A stretch of DNA of 64,000 nucleotides from Saccharothrix australiensis (GTDB taxonomy: Bacteria > Actinomycetota > Actinomycetes > Mycobacteriales > Pseudonocardiaceae): the NCBI RefSeq assembly GCF_003634935.1, contig NZ_RBXO01000001.1:2815501-2879500 (forward strand). Reading direction: 5' to 3'. Position 1 is the first letter of the stretch; each line of letters starts with the position of its first letter. Positions 8,669 to 16,473 of the stretch are shown piece by piece. The position numbers were made by a program, and so were the translations under genes. Below the pieces are notes generated by a model that saw nothing but the letters and a program-made list of their open reading frames with translations, made no database searches and was not told the DNA's origin.

Positions 8669-9513
8669 AGCGCACCTCCCGTCGCCGCAAGGACTTCCTC
8701 GACCGTGATCCGCAGCAGGCCGGGGTCCGGCCGGTCGGCGAACGTGTCGCCGGTGGTGCCGTGCCACAGCACCCGGTGCGGCCCGCCGCGCGGTCCCCAG
8801 CGCGCAGGCGACACCGGCCCGAACAGCACCACCGACGGCGTGCCGTAGGCGGTGGCGACGTGGGCCACGCCCGTGTCGCCGCACACCACCAAGCGCGCTC
8901 CGGCGACCAGGTCCAGCAGGGACGAGAGGCTGCCGAGGGACGTGCGGGCGCGCCCGTCCGCCACCGCCGCCACCAGGTCGGCCTCGGCGGGGCTGCCGGT
9001 GACCACCACGTCCGGGCCGAGGGCCCGCACGACCGCCCGGTACCGCTCCACCGGCCAGCGCCGCGCGCCGTGGCTCGCGCCGGGGTGCACCACGACGTCG
9101 CCGGTGGCCGCCGCGGTCCAGGGCAGCCGCAGGTCGTCGGGGTTGCTCGGGATGCCGTGCAGCATCAGCAGCCGGCACCAGCGGTCCACCTCGTGCAGGT
9201 CGTCGCGCCACGGCACGTGCGTACCGTGCGTGACGAGCTGTCCGGGGCGCGTCACGCGCAGCGCCTCGGTGCTCTGCGGGCCGCGGCCGTGCAGGTTCAC
9301 CGCCAGGTCGGGTTCCTCGTACCGCAGCGGCACCAGGCCCGGCGTCGGCAGCAGGCGGTCCACCGCCTCGACCCGGTCCACCGCGTCGGCCAGCCAGCCG
9401 GGCGCGGCGAGGGTGATCTCCGCGTCCGGGTGCGCCCTGCGCAGGCCGCGCAGCGCGGGCACGGCCGTGAGCAGGTCGCCGAGCCCCAGGGCGCGCAGCA
9501 CCAGCACCCTCAT
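8626..9513 (-). CDS. Glycosyltransferase family 9 (heptosyltransferase-like)
   Basis: Transfers a sugar from a nucleotide donor. MRVLVLRALGLGDLLTAVPA is the classical GT9 N-terminus. The donor-binding half has VVVHPGASHGARRWP and VVCGDTGVAHVATAYGTP. Length is 295 residues, a little short of the family norm. The family is best known for LPS core heptosylation; in actinomycetes without LPS its members act on other surface glycans or natural products. ATG overlaps the stop of the upstream GT2 gene (ATGA), showing one operon. Confidence 0.88.
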   Translation of the reverse strand: MRVLVLRALGLGDLLTAVPALRGLRRAHPDAEITLAAPGWLADAVDRVEAVDRLLPTPGLVPLRYEEPDLAVNLHGRGPQSTEALRVTRPGQLVTHGTHVPWRDDLHEVDRWCRLLMLHGIPSNPDDLRLPWTAAATGDVVVHPGASHGARRWPVERYRAVVRALGPDVVVTGSPAEADLVAAVADGRARTSLGSLSSLLDLVAGARLVVCGDTGVAHVATAYGTPSVVLFGPVSPARWGPRGGPHRVLWHGTTGDTFADRPDPGLLRITVEEVLAATGGALCPGSESSARAMSV

Positions 9514-10460
9514 CGCCGCACCGCCCGGTGGCGCAGCTCGCCGCGCAGGCGGTGGGCGCACGCGGCCGGCGGGATGGCCAGGCTGGTCACCACCATCCGC
9601 AGCACCTCGTCGCCGGTGCGGGGACCGGGCAGGATGCGCTCGGCGGCGAACCGGGCGGTCAGCGCCGCCCACACCGCGCCGGTCACCAGCGCCGCCCTCG
9701 ACCGCAGCAGCCCCAGCAGCACGGTCAGCGCGCCGGCGGCGGTGGTGACGGCGTGCCGGCGCAGCCGTCCGGGGTGGCCGCCGATGCGCTCGCGCCACCC
9801 CTCGCCGACGAGCCGGCGCATCAGCGCGTCGTCGGCGTTGCCGCGCTGCTGGCGCAGGCTGGCGAAGAAGTCCGAGGCCCGCACCGGGTGCGTGGTCCGC
9901 CGCGCGCCGCGCACGATCCGGTAACCCTCGTCCTGGAGGCGCAGCGCCAGCTCGGCGTCCTCCCGGTAGGCGCGGGGGAACCGCTCGTCGAACCCTCCGA
10001 CGTGCGCGAGCGCCGCCCGCCGGTAGGCCATGTCGGCGGTGATCCACCGGGCCTCCGCCAGGCCGGCCGTGCCGCGTTCCCAGTCGGTCGGCCTGCGGTC
10101 GTCCGGCAGCGGCACGGTGAGGTGCGCCTGCGACCCCGCGACGTCCAGGTCCAGGCCCGCCAGGTCGTCGGCCAGCCGCCGCTTCCAGTCGTGCGGCGGC
10201 ACCACGTCGTCGTCCAGGAACGCGATCCACTCGCAGCACGCGGCGCGCCAGCCCGCGTTCCGGGCGGCGGCCGGGCCACGGCCGCCGCTGCGCAGCACGC
10301 GCGCGCCGCGGGTGGGCGGCAGCGGTCCCGGCTCCGGCCGGTCGTCCACCACGATCACCTCGCGCGGGGGCGGTCCGGAGCCGCGCTCCAGGGCGTCGAG
10401 CACGACGGTGAGGCTGTCGCGTCCCACGGTGGGGATCACCACCGCGTAGTCGGGGCTCAT
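9510..10460 (-). CDS. Glycosyltransferase family 2
   Basis: GT-A fold glycosyltransferase of 316 residues. The N-terminal VVIPTVGRDSL, EVIVVDDRP, ARNAGWRAA and the metal-binding AFLDDDVVPP identify the family. GGFDERFPRAYREDAELALR carries the acceptor-side acidic motif. The C-terminal hydrophobic stretch may attach it to the membrane. It overlaps both neighbours by 4 nt (ATGA junctions), so it is co-translated with the carbamoyltransferase upstream and GT9 downstream. Acceptor and donor are unknown. Confidence 0.88.
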   Translation of the reverse strand: MSPDYAVVIPTVGRDSLTVVLDALERGSGPPPREVIVVDDRPEPGPLPPTRGARVLRSGGRGPAAARNAGWRAACCEWIAFLDDDVVPPHDWKRRLADDLAGLDLDVAGSQAHLTVPLPDDRRPTDWERGTAGLAEARWITADMAYRRAALAHVGGFDERFPRAYREDAELALRLQDEGYRIVRGARRTTHPVRASDFFASLRQQRGNADDALMRRLVGEGWRERIGGHPGRLRRHAVTTAAGALTVLLGLLRSRAALVTGAVWAALTARFAAERILPGPRTGDEVLRMVVTSLAIPPAACAHRLRGELRHRAVRR

Positions 10461-12073
10461 CGCCGCACCACGAATCGCCCGATGGCCAGCACGTCGACCG
10501 GCGCGGAGCCGAAGCACTCCAGCGCGTCGCGCGGGTCGTCGACCATCGGCCGGCCCGCCGTGTTCAGGCTCGTGTTCACCACGACCGGGACACCGGTGCG
10601 CTCGGCGAACCCGGTCAGCACGCGGGCCATCAGCGGTTCCCGCGCCGGGTCGACGGTCTGCACCCGCGCGGTGCCGTCCACGTGCACCACCGCCGGTATG
10701 CGGTCCCTCCACTCCGGACGGACGTCGTGCACGAAGAGCATGTAGGGGCTGGGGATCGGGCCGCGGGTGAACAGCTCGTGCGCCCGCTCCGCCAGCACCA
10801 TCGGCGCGATCGGCCGGAACTGCTCCCGCCCCTTCACCTCGTTGAGCCGCGCCAGGTTGCCCGCGTGGCACGGGTTGGCCAGCAGCGAGCGGCGTCCCAG
10901 CGCGCGCGGCCCGTACTCGCTGCGACCCTGGAACCACGCCACGACCCGGTCCTCCGCCAACGCCTCCGCGACGGCGTCGGCCACGTCCGCGGGCTCCTCG
11001 TAGGCGATCTTCGCCCGCCGCAGGTACTCCTCGACCTCGTCGTCGCTCCACCCGCGGCCGAGGTCCGCGCCGGGCATCGGCGCGGCCGGCTCGCCCTCGT
11101 GCGCCGCGACGTGCAGCGCGGCGCCCAGCGCGGTGCCGGCGTCACCGGCGGCCGGCTGCACCCACACCTCCTCGAACGGCCCCTCGGCGAAGATCCGGGT
11201 GTTCGCCACGCAGTTCAGCGCGACACCGCCGGCCATCGTGAGCCGGCGCTGACCGGTCAGCCCGTGCAGCCACCGCACCAGGTCCAGCAGCACCTCCTCC
11301 ACCCGCACCTGCACGCTCGCCGCCAGCTCCGCGTGCTCGCGCGTCACCTCGTCGTCCGGCCCGCGCCGCTTCGCCAGCGTCGCCCAGTCGACCGGGGTGA
11401 CGGTGAACCCGCCGTCGCCGGTGGCCGCGATGTGCTCGCGCATCAGGTCCAGGTGCGTCGGCGGCGCGTAGGAGGCCAGCGCCATCACCTTGTACTCGTC
11501 ACTGGACCGCAGGAAGCCCAGGTGCTCGGTCAGGTCCTCGTAGAGCAACCCGAGCGAGTGCGGGAGCTGTTGCGCGGCAAGGATTTCCAACCGGTGACCG
11601 CGATAGCTGCCCGCCAGGTGCGAGCCGCACTCGCCGCGACCGTCGGACACCAGCACCGCGCAGTCGCCGTCGAACGGCGCGGCCAGCCCGGTCGAGCCGG
11701 CGTGCGCCACGTGGTGCGGCACGAACCGCACGATCGCCGGGTCCAGCCCCGGCAGCGCGGTGGCGAGGAACTGCGGCGCGCGGCGGGCGTACTCGGTGCG
11801 CAGGTCCTCCCACGGCACGTCGCTGTCCGGCGGGACCATCGACGGGTCGTAGGAGTAGGCGACGGCGTCGAGGTCGCCGGGTGCCAGGCCCGCGTGCGCG
11901 AGGCACCAGCGGGCGGCCTGCTCCGGCAGCTCCCAGGCCGAGAACGGCACGGGTCGCTTGCCGTGCTTGCGGCGGGAGAAGCGCTCCTCCTCGGCGGCGG
12001 CCACGATCCGGCCGTCGACGACCAGCGCCGCCGCCGGGTCGTGGAAGACGGCGTTGATTCCGAGCACGCGCAC
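10457..12073 (-). CDS. NodU/CmcH-family carbamoyltransferase
   Basis: Would transfer a carbamoyl group from carbamoyl phosphate to a hydroxyl of a sugar or natural product, via carbamoyl-adenylate. 538 residues. The N-terminal Kae1-like domain has LGINAVFHDPAAALVVDG and the metal-binding HHVAHAG. The C-terminal domain has EYGPRALGRRSLLANP, GREQFRPIAPMV and VNTSLNTAGRP. The GTG at 12073 lies 4 nt after a GGGTAG hexamer. A second in-frame GTG two codons later would restore the 10-nt spacing seen at other genes here. It is first in a tightly coupled operon with two glycosyltransferases and UDP-glucose dehydrogenase, so its target is probably the glycan they build. Confidence 0.93.
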   Translation of the reverse strand: MRVLGINAVFHDPAAALVVDGRIVAAAEEERFSRRKHGKRPVPFSAWELPEQAARWCLAHAGLAPGDLDAVAYSYDPSMVPPDSDVPWEDLRTEYARRAPQFLATALPGLDPAIVRFVPHHVAHAGSTGLAAPFDGDCAVLVSDGRGECGSHLAGSYRGHRLEILAAQQLPHSLGLLYEDLTEHLGFLRSSDEYKVMALASYAPPTHLDLMREHIAATGDGGFTVTPVDWATLAKRRGPDDEVTREHAELAASVQVRVEEVLLDLVRWLHGLTGQRRLTMAGGVALNCVANTRIFAEGPFEEVWVQPAAGDAGTALGAALHVAAHEGEPAAPMPGADLGRGWSDDEVEEYLRRAKIAYEEPADVADAVAEALAEDRVVAWFQGRSEYGPRALGRRSLLANPCHAGNLARLNEVKGREQFRPIAPMVLAERAHELFTRGPIPSPYMLFVHDVRPEWRDRIPAVVHVDGTARVQTVDPAREPLMARVLTGFAERTGVPVVVNTSLNTAGRPMVDDPRDALECFGSAPVDVLAIGRFVVRR

Positions 12074-12104
12074 GGTCCTACCCCTTTCGTCCGTTGGCGT
12101 GGGA

Positions 12105-13025
12105 CTACCCGACGAGGTGGCGGCCGAACGAGCGGCGCAGCCCCTCGGCGAGGTCGATCTCGGGCTGCCAGCCCAGCACCTCGCGGGCCAGCGAGATGTC
12201 GGGCCGCCGGCGGCGCGGGTCGTCCTCCATCGGCTCGACGTGCCGGACGCCGGACCGGCCGCCGGTCACCTCGATCACGCGCCGCGCCACCTCCAGCACC
12301 GTGACCTCCTCCGGGTTGCCCAGGTTGACCGGGCCGGGGTGGTCGCAGTCGGCCATCGTCAGCAGCCCGCGCACCAGGTCGTCCACGTGGCACAGCGAGC
12401 GCGTCTGGCTGCCGTCGCCGTGCACGGTCAGCGGCACGCCCGCGCGGGCCTGCCGCACGAACGTCGGGATCATCCGGCCGTCGTCGGGCCGCATCCGGGG
12501 GCCGTAGGTGTTGAAGATCCGCACGATGCCCGTGTCCACGCCGTGCTCCCGACGGAACGCGCAGGTCAACGCCTCACCGAACCGCTTGGCCTCGTCGTAG
12601 ACGCTGCGCGGCCCGATCGGGTTGACGTTGCCCCAGTACGTCTCCCGCTGCGGGTGCTCCAGCGGGTCGCCGTACACCTCGCTGGTCGACGCCACGACGA
12701 CCCGCGCGCCCTTGCGGGCGGCCAGCTCCAGCGCGTGCAGGGTGCCGAAACCGCCCGACTTCATCGTCTCCACCGGCGTGCGCAGGTAGTCGACCGGCGA
12801 CGCCGGGCACGCCAGGTGCAGCACCAGGTCGACCGGCCCGAGCAGGTTGAGCGGCTTGCTTACGTCGGCCACCACCAGCCCCGCGCCCTCCGGCACGTTG
12901 TCCGGCGACCCGGTGCGGAAGTCGTCCACGCACACCACGCCGGCGCCCCGGCGCAACAGCGCCTCGCACACGTGGGAACCCAGGAACCCCGCCCCGCCGG
13001 TCACCACCGCTCGTTGGAAGCCCAT
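12105..13025 (-). CDS. NAD-dependent epimerase/dehydratase, UDP-xylose synthase (UXS)-like
   Basis: Extended SDR of 306 residues. TGGAGFLGSHVCEALL binds NAD. HLACPASPVDY, STSEVYGDPLEHPQ, YWGNVNPIGPRSVYDEAK (catalytic Tyr-Lys) and RIFNTYGPRM follow the UDP-glucuronate decarboxylase pattern very closely. The likely reaction is UDP-glucuronate to UDP-xylose, using the product of the cluster's UDP-glucose dehydrogenase. ATG at 13025 lies 10 nt after a GGGTAG hexamer. A 31-nt gap separates it from the carbamoyltransferase gene downstream. A dTDP-glucose dehydratase role is less likely. Confidence 0.88.
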   Translation of the reverse strand: MGFQRAVVTGGAGFLGSHVCEALLRRGAGVVCVDDFRTGSPDNVPEGAGLVVADVSKPLNLLGPVDLVLHLACPASPVDYLRTPVETMKSGGFGTLHALELAARKGARVVVASTSEVYGDPLEHPQRETYWGNVNPIGPRSVYDEAKRFGEALTCAFRREHGVDTGIVRIFNTYGPRMRPDDGRMIPTFVRQARAGVPLTVHGDGSQTRSLCHVDDLVRGLLTMADCDHPGPVNLGNPEEVTVLEVARRVIEVTGGRSGVRHVEPMEDDPRRRRPDISLAREVLGWQPEIDLAEGLRRSFGRHLVG

Positions 13026-13035
13026 GTCGAAGGGC

Positions 13036-13077
13036 CTACCCGTGGATTCGGCGTGTAACCACCCGGATCGCGGGTAG
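13036..13077. promoter_or_regulatory. Overlapping divergent SigB/SigF-type promoters
   Basis: Minus strand: GTTA (13056-13059), 14 nt, GGGTAG (13036-13041), 10 nt to the epimerase ATG. Plus strand: GTGT (13053-13056), 15 nt, GGGTAG (13072-13077), 9 nt to the GT2 GTG. The two -35-like boxes overlap, so the two promoters should compete or be co-regulated. Confidence 0.45.
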
Positions 13078-13086
13078 TACCCGGCG

Positions 13087-13935
13087 GTGGCCGATACGAC
13101 GGTGGTGATCGCGACCCGCGACCGGGTGGAGGAGCTGACCAGGACGCTGACCAGGCTCGCCGTGCTGGACGTGCCGGTGATCGTGGTGGACAACGGCTCG
13201 TCGGACGACACGGTCGAGCGGGTCCGGCGGGACTTCCCGCACGTGGAGGTGCTGCCGCTCGGGCGCAACGAAGGCGCGCTCGCGCGCAACGCGGGCGTCC
13301 GCCGCGCCCGGACGCCGTACGTGGCGTTCAGCGACGACGACTCGTGGTGGGCCCCGGACGCCCTGCGCCGCGCGGAGGCGCTGTTCGACCGGCACCCCAG
13401 GCTGGGTCTGGTCGCCGCGCGGACCGTGGTGGAGCCCGAGGGCCGCGACGACCCGATGTGCGCCGTGATGGCCGACTCGGCCCTGGGCACACCGCCCGAC
13501 CTGCCCGGACCGGCGGTGCTGGGCTTCATGTGCTGCGGCGCGATCGTCCGGCGCGCGGCGTTCCTGCGCGTCGGCGGCTTCCACCCGGTGCTGTTCTTCC
13601 GGGGCGAGGAGCGGCTGTTCTCGTGGGACCTCGCGGCGGCCGGGTGGGCGTGCGCCTACGTGGCCGACGTGGTGGCGCACCACCAGCCGTCGCGCTCGCG
13701 ACCGCCCGGTACGGCGGGCCGGCGCCGGGAGCTGCGCAACGACCTCCTGACGACCTGGCTGCGCCGCCCGCTCGCGGTCGCGTGGGGTGGTGCGGTGGAG
13801 TTGGCGCGGCGCGGGCTGACCGACCGCGTCGCCCGCGCGGCGCTGGGCGAGGCGGTGGCGCGGCTGCCCGCCGTGGCGTGGCACCGGCGACGGTTGCCCG
13901 CGGACGTGGAACGCCAGATCGCGCTGCTGGGCTGA
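13087..13935 (+). CDS. Glycosyltransferase family 2
   Basis: GT-A glycosyltransferase of 282 residues. TTVVIATRDRVEEL, VIVVDNGSSDDT, EGALARNAGVR and the metal-binding FSDDDSWW are visible, with GFMCCGAIVRRAAFL and a WDL acidic region later. It resembles cofactor-free rhamnosyl/galactosyl-type GT2 enzymes, but the donor cannot be told. GTG at 13087 lies 9 nt after GGGTAG and lacks a ribosome-binding site. It is divergent from the glycan operon, shares its promoter region and probably its pathway. Confidence 0.88.
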   Translation: MADTTVVIATRDRVEELTRTLTRLAVLDVPVIVVDNGSSDDTVERVRRDFPHVEVLPLGRNEGALARNAGVRRARTPYVAFSDDDSWWAPDALRRAEALFDRHPRLGLVAARTVVEPEGRDDPMCAVMADSALGTPPDLPGPAVLGFMCCGAIVRRAAFLRVGGFHPVLFFRGEERLFSWDLAAAGWACAYVADVVAHHQPSRSRPPGTAGRRRELRNDLLTTWLRRPLAVAWGGAVELARRGLTDRVARAALGEAVARLPAVAWHRRRLPADVERQIALLG

Positions 13936-13968
13936 GCGCGGTTCTCAGCGGAGGACCCGTCGCGGGTC
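13931..13968. terminator. Tandem short hairpins at convergent 3' ends
   Basis: GCTGAG/CTCAGC (13931-13949, spanning the stop codon) and GACCCG/CGGGTC (13954-13968), each with a 6-bp stem, between the GT2 and winged-helix genes. Weak individually. Confidence 0.35.
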
Positions 13969-13999
13969 GCGGGCCGGGCAGCGGTCCGTTCCGGGGCCC

Positions 14000-14494
14000 T
14001 CAGCCGGCCAGCGAGTCGTGTTCCACGGACACCGAGAACGGGTTGTCCATCCGGTAGCCGACACCACGGACGGTGGTGATGAGGGACGCCGCGTCGCCCA
14101 GCTTCCGCCGGATGCGGCGCACGTGCACGTCCACCGTCCGGGTGTCCACGAAACTGGTCGCACCCCACACGTTGTTCATCAGCGCGGTGCGGCGGTGCAC
14201 CTGGCGCGGGTGGGTGCACAGGTGGTGCAGCAGGTCGAACTCCAGCCTGGTCAGCTCCACGTCCACCCCCCGGTGCAGCACCCGCCTGGAATCGGCCAGG
14301 ATGCGCAGCTCGGGCTCGGCGCGGGGCACCGGCAGGTCCACCACCACGTCCGCGTGCGGGAGGTCCAGCGCGCGGCGCAGCGCCTCGGCGAGTCGGGTCG
14401 CCGCGTCCGCGGCCTGTGCGGTCGGCGCGCTGAGGCGGATGACGACCGTGACGTCGACGGTCGTCACGTCGGGGATAGCCTTCACGACAGCCAC
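14000..14494 (-). CDS. OmpR/PhoB-type winged-helix protein without a receiver domain
   Basis: About 164 residues. The C-terminal 95 residues are a Trans_reg_C winged helix (LTRLEFDLLHHLC, RRTALMNNVWG, RTVDVHVRRIRRKL, GVGYRMDNPF). The N-terminal 65 residues are not a receiver: they lack the phospho-acceptor aspartate pocket and instead read as a beta-alpha segment (TVVIRLSAP, ADVVVDLPVP). Such atypical regulators cannot be phosphorylated in the usual way. The start is uncertain between GTG codons at 14494 and 14485. It is divergent from an aldo/keto reductase that it may control. Confidence 0.8.
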   Translation of the reverse strand: MAVVKAIPDVTTVDVTVVIRLSAPTAQAADAATRLAEALRRALDLPHADVVVDLPVPRAEPELRILADSRRVLHRGVDVELTRLEFDLLHHLCTHPRQVHRRTALMNNVWGATSFVDTRTVDVHVRRIRRKLGDAASLITTVRGVGYRMDNPFSVSVEHDSLAG

Positions 14495-14576
14495 ACCCGG
14501 ATCGGACCAGGCGCGCGGGTGGGGCGTCAACGCCGTCCAGCAAGTGGGAGCCGTTGACAGCGGGCATGATGGGCCC

Positions 14577-15398
14577 ATGACGACGACCATCACCCTCAAC
14601 AACGGCGTCACCATGCCGCAGCTCGGTTTCGGCGTGTTCCAGGTGTCCACTGAGGACACGGAAGCCGCGGTGTCCGAGGCGCTGCGCGTGGGCTACCGGA
14701 GCATCGACACGGCCGCGGCCTACGGCAACGAGGAGCCGGTCGGCCGGGCGCTCGCCGCGTCCGGCGTCGCGCGGGACGAGCTGTTCGTCACCACCAAGCT
14801 GTGGAACACCGACCAGGGCTACGACGAGGCGCTGCGCGCGTTCGACACCAGCATCGGCAAGCTCGGCCTGGACCGGGTCGACCTCTATCTGATCCACTGG
14901 CCCGCCGCGGTTCGGGACCGGTACGTCGACAGCTGGCGCGCGCTGGGCAAGCTGCTCGGGGACGGGCGGGTGCGCGCGATCGGCGTGTCGAACTTCCAGA
15001 AACCGCACCTCGAACGCGTGATCGAGGAGACCGGCATGGTGCCCGCCGTCAACCAGATCGAGCTGCACCCCCGCCTCCAGCAGCGGGAGCTGCGCGCATT
15101 CCACGCCGAGCGCGGCATCGCCACCGAGGCGTGGAGCCCGCTGGCGCAAGGCGGCGAGCTGCTGCGGAACGAGGTGCTGACGGCCATCGCGGACAAGCAC
15201 GGCCGCACGCCGGCGCAGGTGGTGCTGCGCTGGCACCTCCAGCTTGGCAACGTCGTGATCCCCAAGTCGGTGACGCCGAGCCGCATCGCGGAGAACTTCG
15301 CCGTGTTCGACTTCGCGCTCGACGAGGAGGACCTGGACCGCATCGCGGGGCTGGACACGGGCGAGCGGACGGGCCCGCACCCCGACGAGTTCAACTGA
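14577..15398 (+). CDS. Aldo/keto reductase (AKR5-like)
   Basis: NADPH-dependent reductase of 273 residues with a TIM-barrel family signature. The catalytic tetrad is visible: Asp and Tyr in SIDTAAAYGNE, Lys in FVTTKLWN, His in YLIHWPA. The cofactor motif VIPKSVTPSRIAEN is near the C-terminus. It resembles 2,5-diketo-D-gluconate reductase-type enzymes, which accept many carbonyl substrates. ATG at 14577 was chosen over upstream codons because homology starts at TTTITLNNGV. Confidence 0.92.
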   Translation: MTTTITLNNGVTMPQLGFGVFQVSTEDTEAAVSEALRVGYRSIDTAAAYGNEEPVGRALAASGVARDELFVTTKLWNTDQGYDEALRAFDTSIGKLGLDRVDLYLIHWPAAVRDRYVDSWRALGKLLGDGRVRAIGVSNFQKPHLERVIEETGMVPAVNQIELHPRLQQRELRAFHAERGIATEAWSPLAQGGELLRNEVLTAIADKHGRTPAQVVLRWHLQLGNVVIPKSVTPSRIAENFAVFDFALDEEDLDRIAGLDTGERTGPHPDEFN

Positions 15399-15412
15399 CC
15401 GGCACCGCGCGG

Positions 15413-15605
15413 GGACGCCGATCGGGTCCGTCGCGGACGCCGGCCGGGTGTGCCGGCCGGGTGTGCCGCGCCCGCTGACCGGCACCGCGCGCGTCGGCCG
15501 GACCCGCCGCGCACGCCGGCCGGCACTGCCCACGGACGCCGACCGGGTCCGTCGCGCACGCCGGCCGGACCCGCCGCGGATGCCGGCCGAATGTACCCCG
15601 CGACA
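15413..15605. repeat. Degenerate ~22-bp GC-rich tandem repeats
   Basis: Copies of a roughly 22-nt unit, such as GACGCCGATCGGGTCCGTCG at 15413 and GACGCCGACCGGGTCCGTCG at 15536, with shorter variants between. CTGACCGGCACCGCGCG also occurs twice (15397 and 15476). The unit length is not a multiple of three, and no convincing gene lies in 15399-15907. The rest of that gap is GC-rich and featureless. Confidence 0.6.
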
Positions 15606-15907
15606 CGCGGTGCAGGCTCGCGTGCGGCGGTCGCCCCGGCGCGGACGGCCCCCGCGCGGGGTCGCCCCGGACGGGTGCGGCTCTGGTGCGCGGCGGCGGG
15701 CGCGGCGCGGCAGCCCCGGTCCGGACACCCCGCCACCGGACGACCGGCCCGCGCCGGCGCTCCCGCGTCGCCCGCGGATCCGGGTCGGCCGTCCGCGCTC
15801 CCCGCCCCGCCGGCCCGCCGACCGCGCGACCGGACGGCGTGCCCCTCTCCCGCCGGCCCCGCGCCGGGCCCGGCGGGGCAGGCCACGTGCAGCCGCGAGA
15901 CGGGGGC

Positions 15908-16411
15908 TCAGTCGGTCTCGACCGGGCCGCCGGAGCGCCAGTAGCGCCCGTCGGCCCGGTCCAGCAGCCCTTCGTCCACGAGGTACCGGCGCACCGTCAC
16001 GTGGTCGACCTCGCCGCCGTCGCACCACCCGCGCAGCACGTCCACCACCTCCCGCTCGGTGTAGTGCCTGCCCGGCTCGAACGCCGTGCAGACCCGCTCC
16101 AGCACGGTCCGCCGCCGTCCGCGCTGGGCGGGCAGCCTGAGCAGCCGACCGTCCCTCAGGAACGGATCGCCCGGCGTCCGTTCCACCCGACCGGCCTGTT
16201 CGAACAGGTCCTGCCGCACCAGCAGCTCACCGGGCCGCCCCGCCACCAGCCCGGCGGCGCGCAGCCTGCGCAGCGCGGCGTCCACCCGGCGGGCGTCCAC
16301 ACCGGTCTTGTCGACGATCTCCGCCGGATCGCGGGCACCGAGCACGAGCGCGGCCACGACCCGGAGTCTCATGGGGTCGGCGAGCAGACCGACCAGCGCC
16401 TCAGGAGTCAC
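15908..16411 (-). CDS. DUF2087-containing ArsR-like transcriptional regulator
   Basis: 167 residues. The N-terminal winged helix (LLADPMRLRVVAALVLGARD, then VDARRVDAALRRLRAAGLV) resembles ArsR proteins. The C-terminal 75 residues (VCTAFEPGRHYTEREVVDVL, DHVTVRRYLVDEGLLDR) match DUF2087. Start is GTG at 16411. No metal-binding cysteine pair is visible. It is divergent from the CyaA-like gene with only about 60 nt between the starts, so it is the natural candidate to regulate it. Confidence 0.82.
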   Translation of the reverse strand: MTPEALVGLLADPMRLRVVAALVLGARDPAEIVDKTGVDARRVDAALRRLRAAGLVAGRPGELLVRQDLFEQAGRVERTPGDPFLRDGRLLRLPAQRGRRRTVLERVCTAFEPGRHYTEREVVDVLRGWCDGGEVDHVTVRRYLVDEGLLDRADGRYWRSGGPVETD

Positions 16412-16473
16412 GTCAAGAGCTAACCGGACCCGGTGCTCTGGTGCACGCGCTTTCGGGGCGGACCTTAATACCC

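Noticed and set aside
12105..12110. GGGTAG (minus strand) as a promoter for the carbamoyltransferase
   Set aside because: It is the final Gly codon plus the TAG stop of the UXS-like gene; a separate hexamer lies closer to the carbamoyltransferase start.
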